Positions 47,001-58,516 of a stretch of 64,000 bases of DNA are shown here, in pieces; position 1 is the stretch's first letter, and each line of letters begins with the position of its first letter. Position numbers and translations under genes: made by a program. The stretch is from Lutraria lutraria (taxonomy: Eukaryota; Mollusca; Bivalvia; Venerida; Mactridae). The DNA lies in assembly GCA_964023205.1 (NCBI GenBank), contig OZ026838.1, positions 26,873,843-26,937,842 on the forward strand. Reading direction: 5' to 3'. Below the pieces are notes generated by a model. It saw only the letters and a list, made by a program, of their open reading frames with translations, had not been told where the DNA came from and did no database searches.

Positions 47001-50000
47001 AATATATTAAATGGTATATGGTTTAAGGATATTTTAGTTCACATTGCACTGTCCTTGTATGACAATTAACTTGAACCAATGTCTATCCGAAAATCATACA
47101 ATATTCCGCATATGCGCAAATAGTCAAATAACTCGTACTTGTTGATTGATCTGTCATAACGTCCAGCAAAAAGCATCTTGGATCACTGGCAATGAATTTC
47201 AAGTTAAGCACCAAAGGTCTACATTCTGCTGGATCTTTGCTTATCTTGTGATGGCAAATGCATCTATTCACATGGAATACACATTATTTTGACAACTGCT
47301 CAGCCCAAGATCAAGTCAAAATAGTGACAGAAAAGTGTTTAAAAGTTCATAATCCAAGAAATTAACCGTATTCATAGATATGGACAAATAATGAGTTTGA
47401 CATAGCATCCATTTTCGTTGTTTTTTTATCTAAGAAAATTTCTTAAAGTTAAGACACCTCGTACCTTGACTAAACTTTTAAGATAAAAATCGTCGATCTA
47501 AGAATTTGTCTAAGATTTTTTTCACTCTTAGACAAAAGTTAAAATGTTAGCAAAACTTGGCAAAAACTAAGATAATTTCGGTATTCTTAGATAATTTTTC
47601 ATCTTAGTTGGTTTGTGAATACGGGCCCTGGTAGCAAGATAATCAGATGACTTACCGGTAAGATAGTCAAATGCTTGCAATCATCTGATTATTAATATAT
47701 ATTGGAGCATAATAATCTGTTTGGAATTATATGAACAGCGAGTGTCACTCCTAGATGATGAAAAACTATTTTTTATGGTGACAACTTACATTTAGATAAA
47801 TGGGGGCCGGGCAAATTTTCGCTAAAATGGGCGGTGGGTGTCGGCGGATATGGACCGATTGAGATTTTTGTAATTTATAAGAAATCAGGTAAATTTAGAA
47901 AACCTAGTCTGAAAAGAACGTCAGGTAACTAATAAGATAATCAGATAACTTTGGAAAGTCAGGGGACTTGTGATAGTCCGGAACATAATAATTATCATAC
48001 ACAGAAGTTAAAACAGACAGGTAGCCTTATAATGACAGGTAACTTTAATGATCTGATAAGTTTGAATTGTTAGTTACCTTAGAATAATGTTCACCATATA
48101 GTTCACAATGGACAGTTAATTTAAGCTTTTGAAACAATGCTTGTGGATGTAAATGACAGATTTAAACTTTTCCAACTTTTTTCACTTGAGTGTATTTTTA
48201 ACTTTCAGAACACATCACAGGGATCAAACATTTTATGATGGCACACCTGGGGGACCAGCTGGGATCTGTCATATACCATTAGCAGAACCATTTTGTCCAA
48301 TTACAAGTGATGTAAGCTTTTCTGTACTTTCTTTGATTTAGTTGCCATTTTAGATAATGTCAATCTTTTAAAGTTTCTTACACATGGTAATTTATGCGTG
48401 ACTGAAAAAACAGTATGGACTAGCTAACAAAGGGTGCCTTTCAGTAAAGATTTAGTCAAATATTTAGCAGAATATTCAAATACAAAATCAAGTGCTGAGA
48501 AGGTATATGAAATTTTTAACTGTAACAGTAGCCTTTATTCAGTCCTCTGATCAGTCAAATCAATCAGCATAAGTGACTGTTGTTCACAGGTGTTTGTTAA
48601 TCCAGGTTTCACTGTTAATCCAGGTTTGACTGTTAATCGTTCAGGCTTAAATTAAAATTAAGTTTGTTTGCCCTTTACCGACCGACCCGAAAAAATCATG
48701 CTGACTCAAAAAAATTTATTGCAAAGTCTGGGAGAACTTTATTTTTATACTTGGGAAAATATACATGTACTCAGTGCTTTCGATAGACATTTAAAGTAGG
48801 TATCATTTGAAAATTGAAGTAATAAAGGAAAACAATAATGTGTGTAAAGGCACTGAGTACATATGTTTAAATATGGTTCATTAAAGCACACAATAAATGC
48901 TTGTATGGTAGCAGAATACATGAAATGAATATAGAATGCATCAAGGTAGAAGTGTTTCATGCTAGGTAAAGGTCAAATTCAGAAATAATATAAAATATTT
49001 TTCCTACCTACCATCTTCTAAAATTCAGGGTCGGTAAAGGGCAAACAACCATATTTCTAATTTAGGCCTCATGGTAAGTAGATTTACAAATTTAAGGCAA
49101 TCCAGATGTAATTGTTCATGGTTTTGCTTAAAATTAGGGTTAAATTATTTTCAGTGTTCAAAGTAATGTTTTTAAAGCACCAGCCCAAATTAATAGTGGA
49201 CTATTGAAAATGGGCAATTGACCACTAGTCCGAAGACACAATTTTGAAAAAGTTCACTAGCCCAAATAGAAATTTACTAGCCCCAGGCTGAGGGCTAGTG
49301 GGTTAGAGTGAAGACTGTTGTTTTTGAGGAAGTTGATACCATGTACGATTATTTAACATAGGACCATTTTGTGGATGCAATTAATTTTTTATTGTAATTT
49401 TTTTATCTGCTGTATTTTCAGTTCATATATAAGACAGCTCAGGAATTAGGTTTAAGTGTACATAAAGGAGGTACAATGTTGACTATTGAAGGACCAAGAT
49501 TTTCATCTAAAGCAGAGAGTAAAATGTGGAATTTTTGGGGAGCACATTGTATTAACATGACTACTGTACCTGAGGTAAGGTCAACTATTAAAAATTGGTG
49601 TACAGTTACGCAACCCAAACTTGTAATGGTGGGTATGTAGGTTTGTGTTAATATACGCTTGTTCTGAAAACAAACGACTTGAATAAAGAACAAAAATAAT
49701 TTGAAACTTTTTGTCAGAGGACTTTTGAATGAGTCCTTAGGGTACCTGCGAACCAACAATTTTAAGGATAGCCTAAGAGTGGAAATTGAGGGCACATAAT
49801 TATGTATGCTGTTTATTCTGTTCAATTCAAGCCCATACACATAATATTCAACATAATTAAGGTACAATATTAATGTTACAGTGTGTAACTAATTATGTAG
49901 TACATTGTATTATCAATAATTGTGTACGATTTAAGTTTTGAAATCTGATCACTTGATTACCTAGCTGAAGGGATTAAGTAAAATTTCCACTCCATCCCAG

Positions 50001-53000
50001 AAATGAAGACATGAATGGCTCCAAAAACAACCTTTTAAGAATGCCTTCATTTGATTTTTTTTCTATGTTTGATGGATGGCTTTTGGTGTATTTACATCCC
50101 TTTGTTTTCCTATATATTTTGCTGATTGTAACAAAACAACTATCTAATGACAAATGTTCAAGTTTGCAAATTTGTGTCATCTATTTAGCATGAATAAAAC
50201 TGTATATTAACTTGTATCCATACTGACTTCTACGTAATCTTGTTCAGTAGGTTATTGCTTTGTGTGAAGTCAGTTTCTTTGGTTGTATGAATTCACCATA
50301 TAAAACATGTGTGTACTGCCATTAACTTAGATTTGGATTTCTGTTTCTTTGTAAGTGATTATCATTGATATCTTCTTGTATACTGTAGGTTGTTTTAGCC
50401 AGAGAATCAGGTTTATGTTATGCTGCTTTGGGATTAGTAACTGATTATGACAGTTGGAGAGAAGACACAGCTTCAGTATGTTCTGTTATATATACAGTAA
50501 AACCTCGATATCCAAAATCGACAGGGCGAAATATTATTTCGGATAATTCACACAATTTGGATAATCAAGTTTATTTTACATTGAAATATATAGGGGGAAA
50601 TTGGGATGGAACTTTTTTTTTGATAATGCCAGGTTTGTGGATAATCAGAGTTCGGATATTCAATGTTTTACTGTACTTACATATTCATTGTTTTAAGGCC
50701 TTTAAAAACATTTCTATTTTTCCTGCAATGTTAGACTTTGTTATAAACTGCAAAAATGGTACATTCACTTTTTCACTATATCAATTTTTCTGCTAGCTTT
50801 CATATTAAATTCAATTTCTACAAAATATAATACATCACATATTGCGGAAGTTGATTTTAAAAGAAATAAGATCACACCTTTTAAAATCAAAGCACTGAAA
50901 GTACTCATGGAAACTTAACTTGCATAGACCTGTAAGGCAACATGGAACAGGAAATAGTTTAACAATAGCATGGCAAATGTAGATAAATATAGTACTTTGG
51001 TCCACATCAAAATTCATGCGTGCTAAGCGAGTGACATATGGAAAGCATATATAGGTTATTTCACTTACTCTTGTTGTTTTTTCAGGTTAATGTTGAAAAT
51101 GTAATGAAAACATTTGCAGAAAACTCTTCACGTGCTACAAATGTGTTATTAAAAGTAATTCCAAAACTGAAGGATTTTGATTGGGCTCCAAGAATGAAAG
51201 AAAATGCGGTAATTATTCACTACTTTGATGAAAATGTCAACTATTGTAGTTGGTTGTTGTTGCTTTAACTGCAAATTATCATTAACAAGGGGTATTACCG
51301 TATATGCCCGACTATAAGACGCATTTTTGAGACTCAATTATCAAACTTGACGAGGGGGGTGTGTCTTACAAGCGAGTCACACTGGAGAGATAAAATAATT
51401 TTTCCAAAATCTTATACTTTTGACAGAATATTTCATTTTATCGACCGTAGATTGCGTTTTCGACGAGGCACCCCCACCCACTCTTTGTCCAACAGTTTAG
51501 CAAAAAAAAAAACTCACAACATTACCTACCGTATAATATGTTGTCAGCATTAATAACTTTCTGTTCTTATCTTATCTAACAGGTTCCTTCACCCTTAGAT
51601 GAATTATTTTATAATTAAGAACGAGTTAATCGTGTAAAATGTCGGCATCCTTTGATGTAACAAAATTTTCCTTGACACTTTTTCTTTTACGACTTATGAA
51701 CAATTCACCGCCTTTGATCGATTAAATCATCCTTATTTCTAAAGTTCTATAGTAATTAGGTCGCAAATTCAGCTCAACTTATGACCAAAAAAAAAATGTA
51801 TCACTTAGACACAGAGGTTTAAAATCCGCACATATTTTCCCACACTCCCAGACTTGTAACTATATTGATTTTCTATTTTTAGCGGTGTTGAAATATGCTT
51901 AGGTTTAAGGTTAATGTAACTGACGTCATAAATGATGCAACCTGTCAATCAAATGATCAGTTTCTTGCACTCTGGTTAATATTTTACTCACATAAATTGA
52001 ATTTAAATGTGACACACAATTACGGATATAAGCGCATGCGTCTTATAGTCGAGCATATACGGTATTATTCCACCTTTCAAAGGAAAGGGGGCATATTGCT
52101 TTGCACATGTCAGTCCATTCCAAACCTTGTCCGACCAATTACTATAGAACAATTTAGCCTAAGCTCTTCAGATTTGGTTTGGAGGTATTGAGGTCAAAGG
52201 TCATGAGTTTGGTCAATGAAGCAGTTAACTGCAGTCAGTATGGAGTAGAATTATTGTCTTTAAGAATTCTTTAGACAGAACAAAAACTTGAAAATTATTT
52301 CGCATTTGTTAATGTTTTACAGGTAGGGGAGATTAATATTTAAGTATTTTAATTTAGTGTAAAGGTCTTTTGGTGCCAAACTAAATGTTGTTCTGCAACT
52401 TAACATGAACCAACTATTTAATTAATGCATAAATGTTATCTTTAAGAAGAGTGTCAGCAATTGCAGCTCGAAATTAATAAAATAAGTGATGCATAATGTC
52501 GACTTTTAATCCCTCATTGCGCTTGTGATATACACAAAACAAACATGCTAGACAATATTCTGACATTTGACAAGCGCATAATTATATTTGTTGATTATGA
52601 CTGGACGTTCAGAGGTTTATGCTGGTAATGGTCACTGGGAACAAATCTGGTGGCAAAAGGTTTTATTTATGTTGAAAAAGTATGGGGACATTTGTAGTAG
52701 CCATTATTGACAGGTGGCTAGCTGTTGATGGCATGTTTCACTGTAATTTAACTGTTTTACTACTTCTTGCTGATAATTTTTCTTATTCACAAGCTTTGTC
52801 AAACTTGTGAGAGTTCTATAAAGGCAGAATACGAAAATACAGTAAAACCTGTGATAACCGGACTCCCTGAAAATCCAAGTCCAATTTTTTAAAAAATCAA
52901 AAGCTCTGTGAAAGCTGGAATTTGCAGAAAACTGGACTTTTGGCACAGTCCAGAAGTGGTCCAGTTTGGTGAGGTTATACAGTACCTAGTAATACATTTC

Positions 53001-53077
53001 ATTATCTATCATATGTTTCTATTTGTTTCTTTCAGGATCTGGTCAAAGGATCTGTATTACTACCACACTGTTATTAA
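44046..53077 (+). CDS. MTAP: S-methyl-5'-thioadenosine phosphorylase, 9 coding exons
   Basis: Coding exons: 44067-44081, 44307-44393, 44907-44965, 45514-45681, 48209-48311, 49422-49574, 50389-50475, 51086-51208, 53036-53077 (837 nt, 278 aa; human 283). The first exon starts at 44046 after a ttttgtag acceptor, with 21 nt of 5' UTR, so at least one non-coding exon lies upstream. The enzyme cleaves methylthioadenosine with phosphate to adenine and methylthioribose-1-phosphate in methionine salvage; it is a cytosolic trimer. Visible signatures: phosphate loop [81 protein letters not shown] (substrate methionine) and ATDYD-like VTDYDSW. The last exon ([12 protein letters not shown]) matches the family C-terminus. 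The start exon encodes only MTSIK. Introns carry a large TIR element and several MITEs. Confidence 0.95.
44524..44705. mobile_element. TACAGT-family MITE (182 bp) in MTAP intron 2
   Basis: Starts tacagtcaaacctgtg and ends cacaggtttgactgta. It has the same size and content as the 36297-36479 copy. Confidence 0.75.
45716..47628. mobile_element. 1.9-kb TIR element (GGGCCYGTATTCACAA) in MTAP intron 4
   Basis: The left end gggcctgtattcacaa is matched by the right end ttgtgaatacgggccc. Subterminal zones on both sides are rich in 'ctaaga/tcttag' words in opposite orientations. No transposase frame is recognised inside, so it is a non-autonomous DNA transposon. Superfamily and target duplication are not resolved. 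Confidence 0.7.
48643..49068. mobile_element. MITE related to the 37.7-kb element, in MTAP intron 5
   Basis: Left end ggcttaaattaaaattaag then tttgtttgccctttaccgacc; right end inverted (ggtcggtaaagggcaaaca ... aatttaggcc). The outer 27 bp resemble the TIR at 37667-37876, so they belong to one family with different inner ends. Confidence 0.75.
49180..49305. repeat. Interspersed repeat 'ctagccc' block, copy 1
   Basis: Phrases 'tggactattgaaaat', 'accactag.ccgaa' and 'atagaaatttactagccc' recur in the same order at 56520-56665 in PDCD2 intron 1. Confidence 0.65.
50493..50675. mobile_element. TACAGT-family MITE (183 bp) in MTAP intron 7
   Basis: Starts tacagtaaaacctcgatatc and ends ggatattcaatgttttactgta. 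TA borders and a pogo/Tigger-like end sequence. It begins 18 bases after the exon 7 donor. Confidence 0.75.
51298..52062. mobile_element. 765-bp TIR element in MTAP intron 8
   Basis: The left end ccgtatatgcccgactataa then gacgcat is matched inverted at 52036-52062 with one mismatch (about 27 bp). TATTA flanks both ends (51293-51297 and 52063-52067), a candidate 5-bp target duplication. No transposase frame. Confidence 0.8.
52838..52984. mobile_element. TACAGT-family MITE (147 bp) in MTAP intron 8
   Basis: Starts tacagtaaaacctgtgataa; the other end is eroded (gaggttatacagta). The interior matches 9420-9597. It ends about 50 bases before the last MTAP exon. Confidence 0.65.
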
Positions 53078-54166
53078 CCATGATAAAATTGTTTCTTTAC
53101 CAAAAATATACCACTGTGTATTGATCTTCAGCTGCTTTTGTACTGTTTTGCAGCTGCTTAACAGGAGCTTGAAAGGTTTTGTACAGCTTATATTTAGTTA
53201 TTTACATATATATATACAGTATATTGAAATTAATCTTAATAGAAAAATAATTCTTGAGATTTTTTAAGACATAAAGTATATATAATGTTTGTCTTGTGTT
53301 GTGATATTATTAATAATATTGTAAATACATGAATGCCATGCCTTCTTCAAAACATAACTGATACCTCTTCTCAATATTTATACAAATGTACCTCATTGTG
53401 ATCAATTTTACACATGTGCAGTAGATTTGATTCTGGTGATCTCCCAGGTTGATACATTAGTTGTACATTAAGTATTTTTTAGTGTAAAAATTAACGCTTT
53501 ACAAAGTTACAGTTATCTTCCAAGGTCAAGGCTGATGTTACGGTTATCTTGCTGGTCAAGGCTGATGTCAATCTTGAACCTGTTTGATATTGAAGTGTCA
53601 AATCCATCACCGGTTGTAAAACACTTAATCCATGTTATAAGTTATATATTTCCATTCAAACACTGAACAGTTTATTTAACTTAGTTCTTCAACTGTCTAA
53701 GCACTGGTTATTTGACAATCAATATATACCTTAGTATTATGAGATCAACATTTAAATGGGCTAAGGGAACTGATTTACTAATGAGCATTTTTAGCTTTAT
53801 TCGTACATAAAAGAAAAAATAAACTATCTTGTATTTTGTTATGTTTTTATAATGTGTTTTTAAAAGCATATACGGTAAAACTTCTATAGAGCAACACCCT
53901 GAGGGAGCTGCAAATAGAGGCCGTTGTTTAGAGGTTGTTGCTCTACAGAGGGCCGCTCTGGAGAGGTTTTACTGTATTTCAAGTCTGCAGTTTACAAAAT
54001 ATTCAGTATGAAATTTTCCTTGCTTTGAAAACTCCATTATAACCCAGTTATATTGACTAGTGCCAGAATTTCTAAAACAAACTGACACCATGTAATGAAT
54101 CCTCATTGTATCAAAATGTGAGACAGATCTCTATTGTGATGATTTGTGAAATCAAGGCCAGAATAG
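53078..54166. other. Convergent 3' region between MTAP and PDCD2
   Basis: Presumed 3' UTRs of both genes. It holds a tandem phrase 'gtcaaggctgatgt' (53523-53570) and a TACAGT-family MITE at 53871-53976 (starts tacggtaaaacttctatag, ends gagaggttttactgta). No coding exon. Confidence 0.55.
53871..53976. mobile_element. TACAGT-family MITE (106 bp), 'gagaggtt' subtype
   Basis: Inverted ends tacggtaaaactt / aggttttactgta; the core 'agagggccgctctggagag' matches the copy at 38303-38478. Confidence 0.7.
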
Positions 54167-57100
54167 TCATACAACATCTTGTTTGTAAATATACTCTCCA
54201 TGGTAACTATTTCCTATTGAACAGTTTTTTATACAAGTATAGATACACAACACACCCCAGTCAAGACTTTCACCAAGATTATCAACATCCATATTTGACA
54301 GCATGTGCGGAAGAACCTGAAAAGGCAAAGAAAAAAAAAAGATAAATGCACACATTTAACAAAATGCTGAATGACGAAGTCATGATATCTCGAATAAGAG
54401 ATAACTATATAAGTATAAATTATTGCTTAGTCATTTCTATGGTGGCTGATTCATGCCATGTCTTATTTTCGCTTTATTGCCACAACAATGCGAAAATACG
54501 ACAAAGTTAACTTGGTCGTATCTTCATGTTATCGCGCTGTTGTGGCGATAAAGCAAAAATATGACATGGCATAAATCAGCCACCATACATTTCACCAGCA
54601 TAATTTCACAATGTGACAAATTTTACGTACTTGGAATTCAAACTGGCGCTTCGAACTACAGCTGCAGTCAGGTATGTGTTCAGGTTTTGGTGAATGAGCT
54701 ATCCACAGAGGTTCACCGCCTTTACTGTAACGTAAAACCTATAAGTGAAGTCAAAGTAAAAAAGAATAGTAAACATAATCATCATGACTTGTCTAGATAG
54801 GAAATAAGATGATATAAATAAGATGATAAGGTGAACTGTCAGCCTCATAATTTTTACTCTGACAGTTGTAAAGGGGCGTAAAACTCGATATAAATTTTTT
54901 TTTAACAGCTTGTGAATCGATGAAATCATTTGAACATAGCAGTAAAAGATGACATGGTAGATATTTCTGCCTGTGGATAAATACTATTATTTCATGTATT
55001 TTGTTAAGTGACTGAATTTTATGTTTTTTTTTTTAGCTCACCTTATGAATCAGGTGAGCTTTTAGGATCATTGAATGTCTGGCGTCCGGCCACAATTAGT
55101 TTGTTTACACTCTAGCAACCGCAGCTCTTAACAAATCATGATTAAACTTGCTCACAATGTATATGGCCACAATGTCTCGGCTAAGTTCGATTATGGGCAA
55201 TATCGGACCAGAACTTCAAGAGTTATGGGCCCTTGACTTAGAAAATTTGCTATATTTGAGTTTGTTTACACTCTAGCGCATTCATTTATTCACCAATCCT
55301 AATCATATTTTCAGTAAATGTGTATAACCAAAAGATCTTGGACAAGTTCGATTATGGGCAAATTCAAACCAGAACTTCAAGAGTTATGGGCCTTGACTTT
55401 GAAAATGTGCTATATTTTAGCTTGTTTACACACTAGCGCCTTCATTTATTCACCAAACCTAATCATATTTACAATGAATGTGTATGACCTTACGGTTTTA
55501 GACAAGTTCAGATATGGGTGAAATCGGACCACAATTTCAAGAGTTATGGGCCCTTGGATTAGAAAATTTGCTACGTTTTAGCTTGTTTCACAGTATTATA
55601 CCTTCATTGTTGGTTTTGATTTTTTTACAAGATGAAAACTATATTACCTGGTCATTAATAATTGGCCTTTGTTCTCAGGTGAGCGATAAAGGGCCAATGT
55701 GGCCCTCTTGTTTCTTTAGGTTTTCAAATTTCAATACATGCTAAAACAATCTTATGAAATCCCTCACATGATCAAAATTTAAGTACAAGGTAATTTAAAT
55801 TTACAATAAAAACTGGTTTAACAAGGTAAAAAACAGTCACAGTCAACTTATCCTTGAAAACAAAAGCGCCCCAGGCAGTGCCAACACTCGTCTGTTCACT
55901 GCCTCAGTGAGACCTATCCACTTCCCATTTAGCAACCTCTTATAGTTTTGAGCTACATTTAAGTTTTTGCACAGATGATGCAGTGATCACATTGAATAGA
56001 TTGACTCTTTCTTCAAAAACAGCCAAATTAATAAAAAATTATTTAGAACATAGAAAGTAAGCCCGCTAATGTTTGAAATGTGAACGGTACCTGTTCAGGT
56101 TCGTGGCTTAGGCGTTTTTTAAACTTCCTTAGCTGTTTGTCATTATCAGTTTCTTCACCAGCCATTTTCTGTAATTCAGCCTCTGACAAATCTTTTAAAC
56201 CTTCAGATCCTCTCTGAGAGTTCATGAACTCGGCATACTCTTTCATTTTTTCATCTTCTGATTTATCGGAAGTATTTTCATTCTGTATAAAGTTTTCTGC
56301 CTCAGTCACCAACTCCATTTCAGGAAATAAGCAAGGATACTTTACTTCTTCTGAAGGTTAAATAATGAGCAACATACAATAAAAGGTTAAGAATACACCA
56401 TATTCGGATACCATCCCCTCAACAATGTAACAGTCATATAAACAGGTGTACCCAACTTACCCTAATTTTGTTCCTGTGACCTTAAGACTTTTTATTAGGC
56501 AGTGTTTGAACTAATTTTTTTAAAACACTAGCGCAAACTAAATAATTTATGGACTATTGAAAATAGACAATTTACCACTAGCCCGAATGCCTAATTTTTA
56601 GAAAGCTCGAATAGAAATTTACTAGCCCAGGGATGTGGGCTAGAGGGTAAGCGTGAAGAGTCAAGACTGTAGGCACCAGGAATGGTAGATTTATTTTTTC
56701 ATTTATTTTACTTTTGAGAAATTACTTTTTAATGAGCATGTATCCTGGCTTCTTATGTTTTCGACGGTGCAAGCATATTTCGCCCCGGTAAATAAACGGA
56801 CGTTTATTGCATGCACAATTTGACATGGAAATAATTACTAACATTTAGATTTCTACATAAAATACCGATTTCTAAGCAAAACAATAGAGTATTGACCTTT
56901 TTAGAGCCGTTTCATGAAGGCTGCCATTTTTGTTTTCCCACTCAGTGACGTTACATGTTTTCGACGGTTTTCATTGGTCGATATTTATAGCGATACGGGG
57001 TGGTTAAAAAGTCAATAAACACATTTTTTCTCAAAAGCGAAGTTCAGTCAGTGAGTTCAACGAATATTGGAAATTAAAATGCTGTTTTCACTAAAATACC

Positions 57101-58516
57101 TAACTGTCAACTTTTAACAGCAAATATGATGCACTTTCGGCAACTTTTCGGTATTTCTTTCCATAAAAAACTCAACAAACTATTCTTAAACATTGGTTTA
57201 CTGTTCATTGTCACCCTTTCTACTGATAAATCTTGCTTTATCACTGTTTTACAAGTATGCTTTACTCAGGTCATCAGCAAAATATGACCTGTCCTTACTA
57301 TTTACCTGGGACTTGGCCTGAATTATTACTGGATACTTAGAGAATTAGCGTAGTGAGGAAACACAATTTTGTGGTCTGACACAGTAAGAAAGTATTAGTG
57401 GGAGAAAAACTTTTGAGAACACCCTGTACAAAAATTTGTCCAGACCACGTGACTACCGGAAAAGGTTATGTCTACTGCAGACGTGCACAAGTTTGTTTGA
57501 AGATTATTTGATGAAAAGTCTTTTCTTTGGGTATTTTGTCGACACAAATTTTGGGAATAGCAATTCACCATGAAATATCAGTAAGTGACTTTGATATTGC
57601 TAGTTTACCAGTCGTAATTCCATTTTTTAACCGCCTGATATTTTTGTGACAACTAGCATCATTTGTTTACATTCAGAGGGGGCGGGGCTTAAATAAATCT
57701 CGCGTGATAATGACGCAATCTTGAGAAAATGAAAACCGTCGAAAACATAAGAACGTCGAAATCATAAGACGACACGATATTGTACTAGAAACTGTGTTTT
57801 AAGCCTTACTGAAAAATGCTAGCCTAGACATTACTTAAGATTTATTTCAATATCTATTAAGATTAAATTTTTGATATTCAACAAACTTTTCTTCAAGACT
57901 TCAATGGTTTGCAAAATCTCACAATTTATCTAAAAAAATCCTTTCTAAGTCAAAATTTGGCCTCACCATCCTTTACTTCAGCATGACTACACAACCGCTT
58001 GTGAACTGCTTTCCAGTCTAGTGTCTGGTGTTCTCTGCTACAATAGCTCACCGAGTGACATTTGCTACAAGTCTTTGGACCTAAACAACCACAGACTTGA
58101 CATAACTTATTGAATGATGCAGCATCAACTTCATTTTCCACAATTGTTTCTTTGGGTGGTTCAGCACTGTAAAACTTATTCACTTTCGGTAGTTGAGACC
58201 TTAACACAAGGAAATTATCACTGCAATTCGGTTTATTACATGTAGGATTACTACAGACAAATATAAATATAGTCCGATGGAAGGCATCTTCTTGACTCGA
58301 GTCTGGTGAATAAACTTGTAACAAAAATGACATTGGTTTTGAACAAACTTGACAAGCTAGTCTGTCAGGGGTTGGCAGCGATTCGAGGGATAACCAAGCA
58401 GGCCAGCCACCTATTTTACTCGGAAAAAATCTACTTCTTAACAGAAATTTCTCAGTTTCTTCGACAAAACCTAAATCCACATTTTCGGAAATAACTTTCG
58501 CCATGGGGGCAGCCAT
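54167..58516 (-). CDS. PDCD2: Programmed cell death protein 2, 4 exons
   Basis: Minus-strand exons 58516-57967, 56350-56091, 54738-54631 and 54316-54167, all GT/AG with matching phases, give 1068 nt and 355 aa (human about 344). The first exon has the N-terminal PDCD2 fold (VDLGFVEE, KIGGWPAWL, LACQVCSKPMSFLLQVYSP, FIFVCSNPTC) and a MYND zinc finger at about residues 139-176 (CQVCGCLGPKTCSKCHSVSY, CSREHQ, HKRLC). Exon 2 is acidic (FPEMELVTEAE, LSHEPEQ). Exons 3-4 form the PDCD2_C domain (VLRYSKGGEPLWIA, IPDCSCSSKRQFEFQ, SLDWGVLCIYTC, YIYKQDVV-stop). The family chaperones ribosomal protein uS5 (RPS2) in the cytosol and nucleus. The start is the first ATG (MAAPMAKV); a second ATG four codons on is possible. 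The gene is convergent with MTAP. Confidence 0.94.
54826..54895 (+). mobile_element. SINE 3' fragment
   Basis: aaggtgaactgtcagcctcat ... gttgtaaaggggcgtaaaac matches the 3' body of the SINE at 15640-15705; the tRNA-like head is missing. Confidence 0.55.
55028..55713 (-). mobile_element. Repeat element with about 160-bp internal monomers and GGTGAGCTAAA/AACAAGAGG ends, in PDCD2 intron 2
   Basis: Read on the minus strand it starts aacaagagggccacattgg and ends ggtgagctaaa. About 3.5 monomers repeat 'aacttcaagagttatgggcc' (about 55222, 55383, 55543; spacing 160 bp) with 'gtttgtttacactctagcgc'. It has the same ends as 63316-63652. Non-autonomous; the class is unknown. Confidence 0.75.
56510..56665. 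repeat. Interspersed repeat 'ctagccc' block, copy 2
   Basis: Colinear with 49180-49305 ('tggactattgaaaat', 'accactagcccgaa', 'atagaaatttactagccca'). Lies in PDCD2 intron 1. Confidence 0.65.
56750..57753. mobile_element. TIR element in PDCD2 intron 1
   Basis: ttcttatgttttcgacggt at 56750 is repeated exactly inverted at 57735-57753. A second left-type copy (atgttttcgacggttttcat) at about 56953 matches the right end over a longer stretch, so the true left border may be either. No open frame inside. Confidence 0.6.

Noticed and set aside
47083..47271. 62-codon minus-strand frame inside the 1.9-kb TIR element as a transposase remnant
   Set aside because: No recognisable transposase motif, and its length is within chance expectation.
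51895..52191. 98-codon plus-strand frame near 52 kb as a gene
   Set aside because: It overlaps the right TIR of the 51298-52062 element and lies within an MTAP intron; there are no protein-like features.
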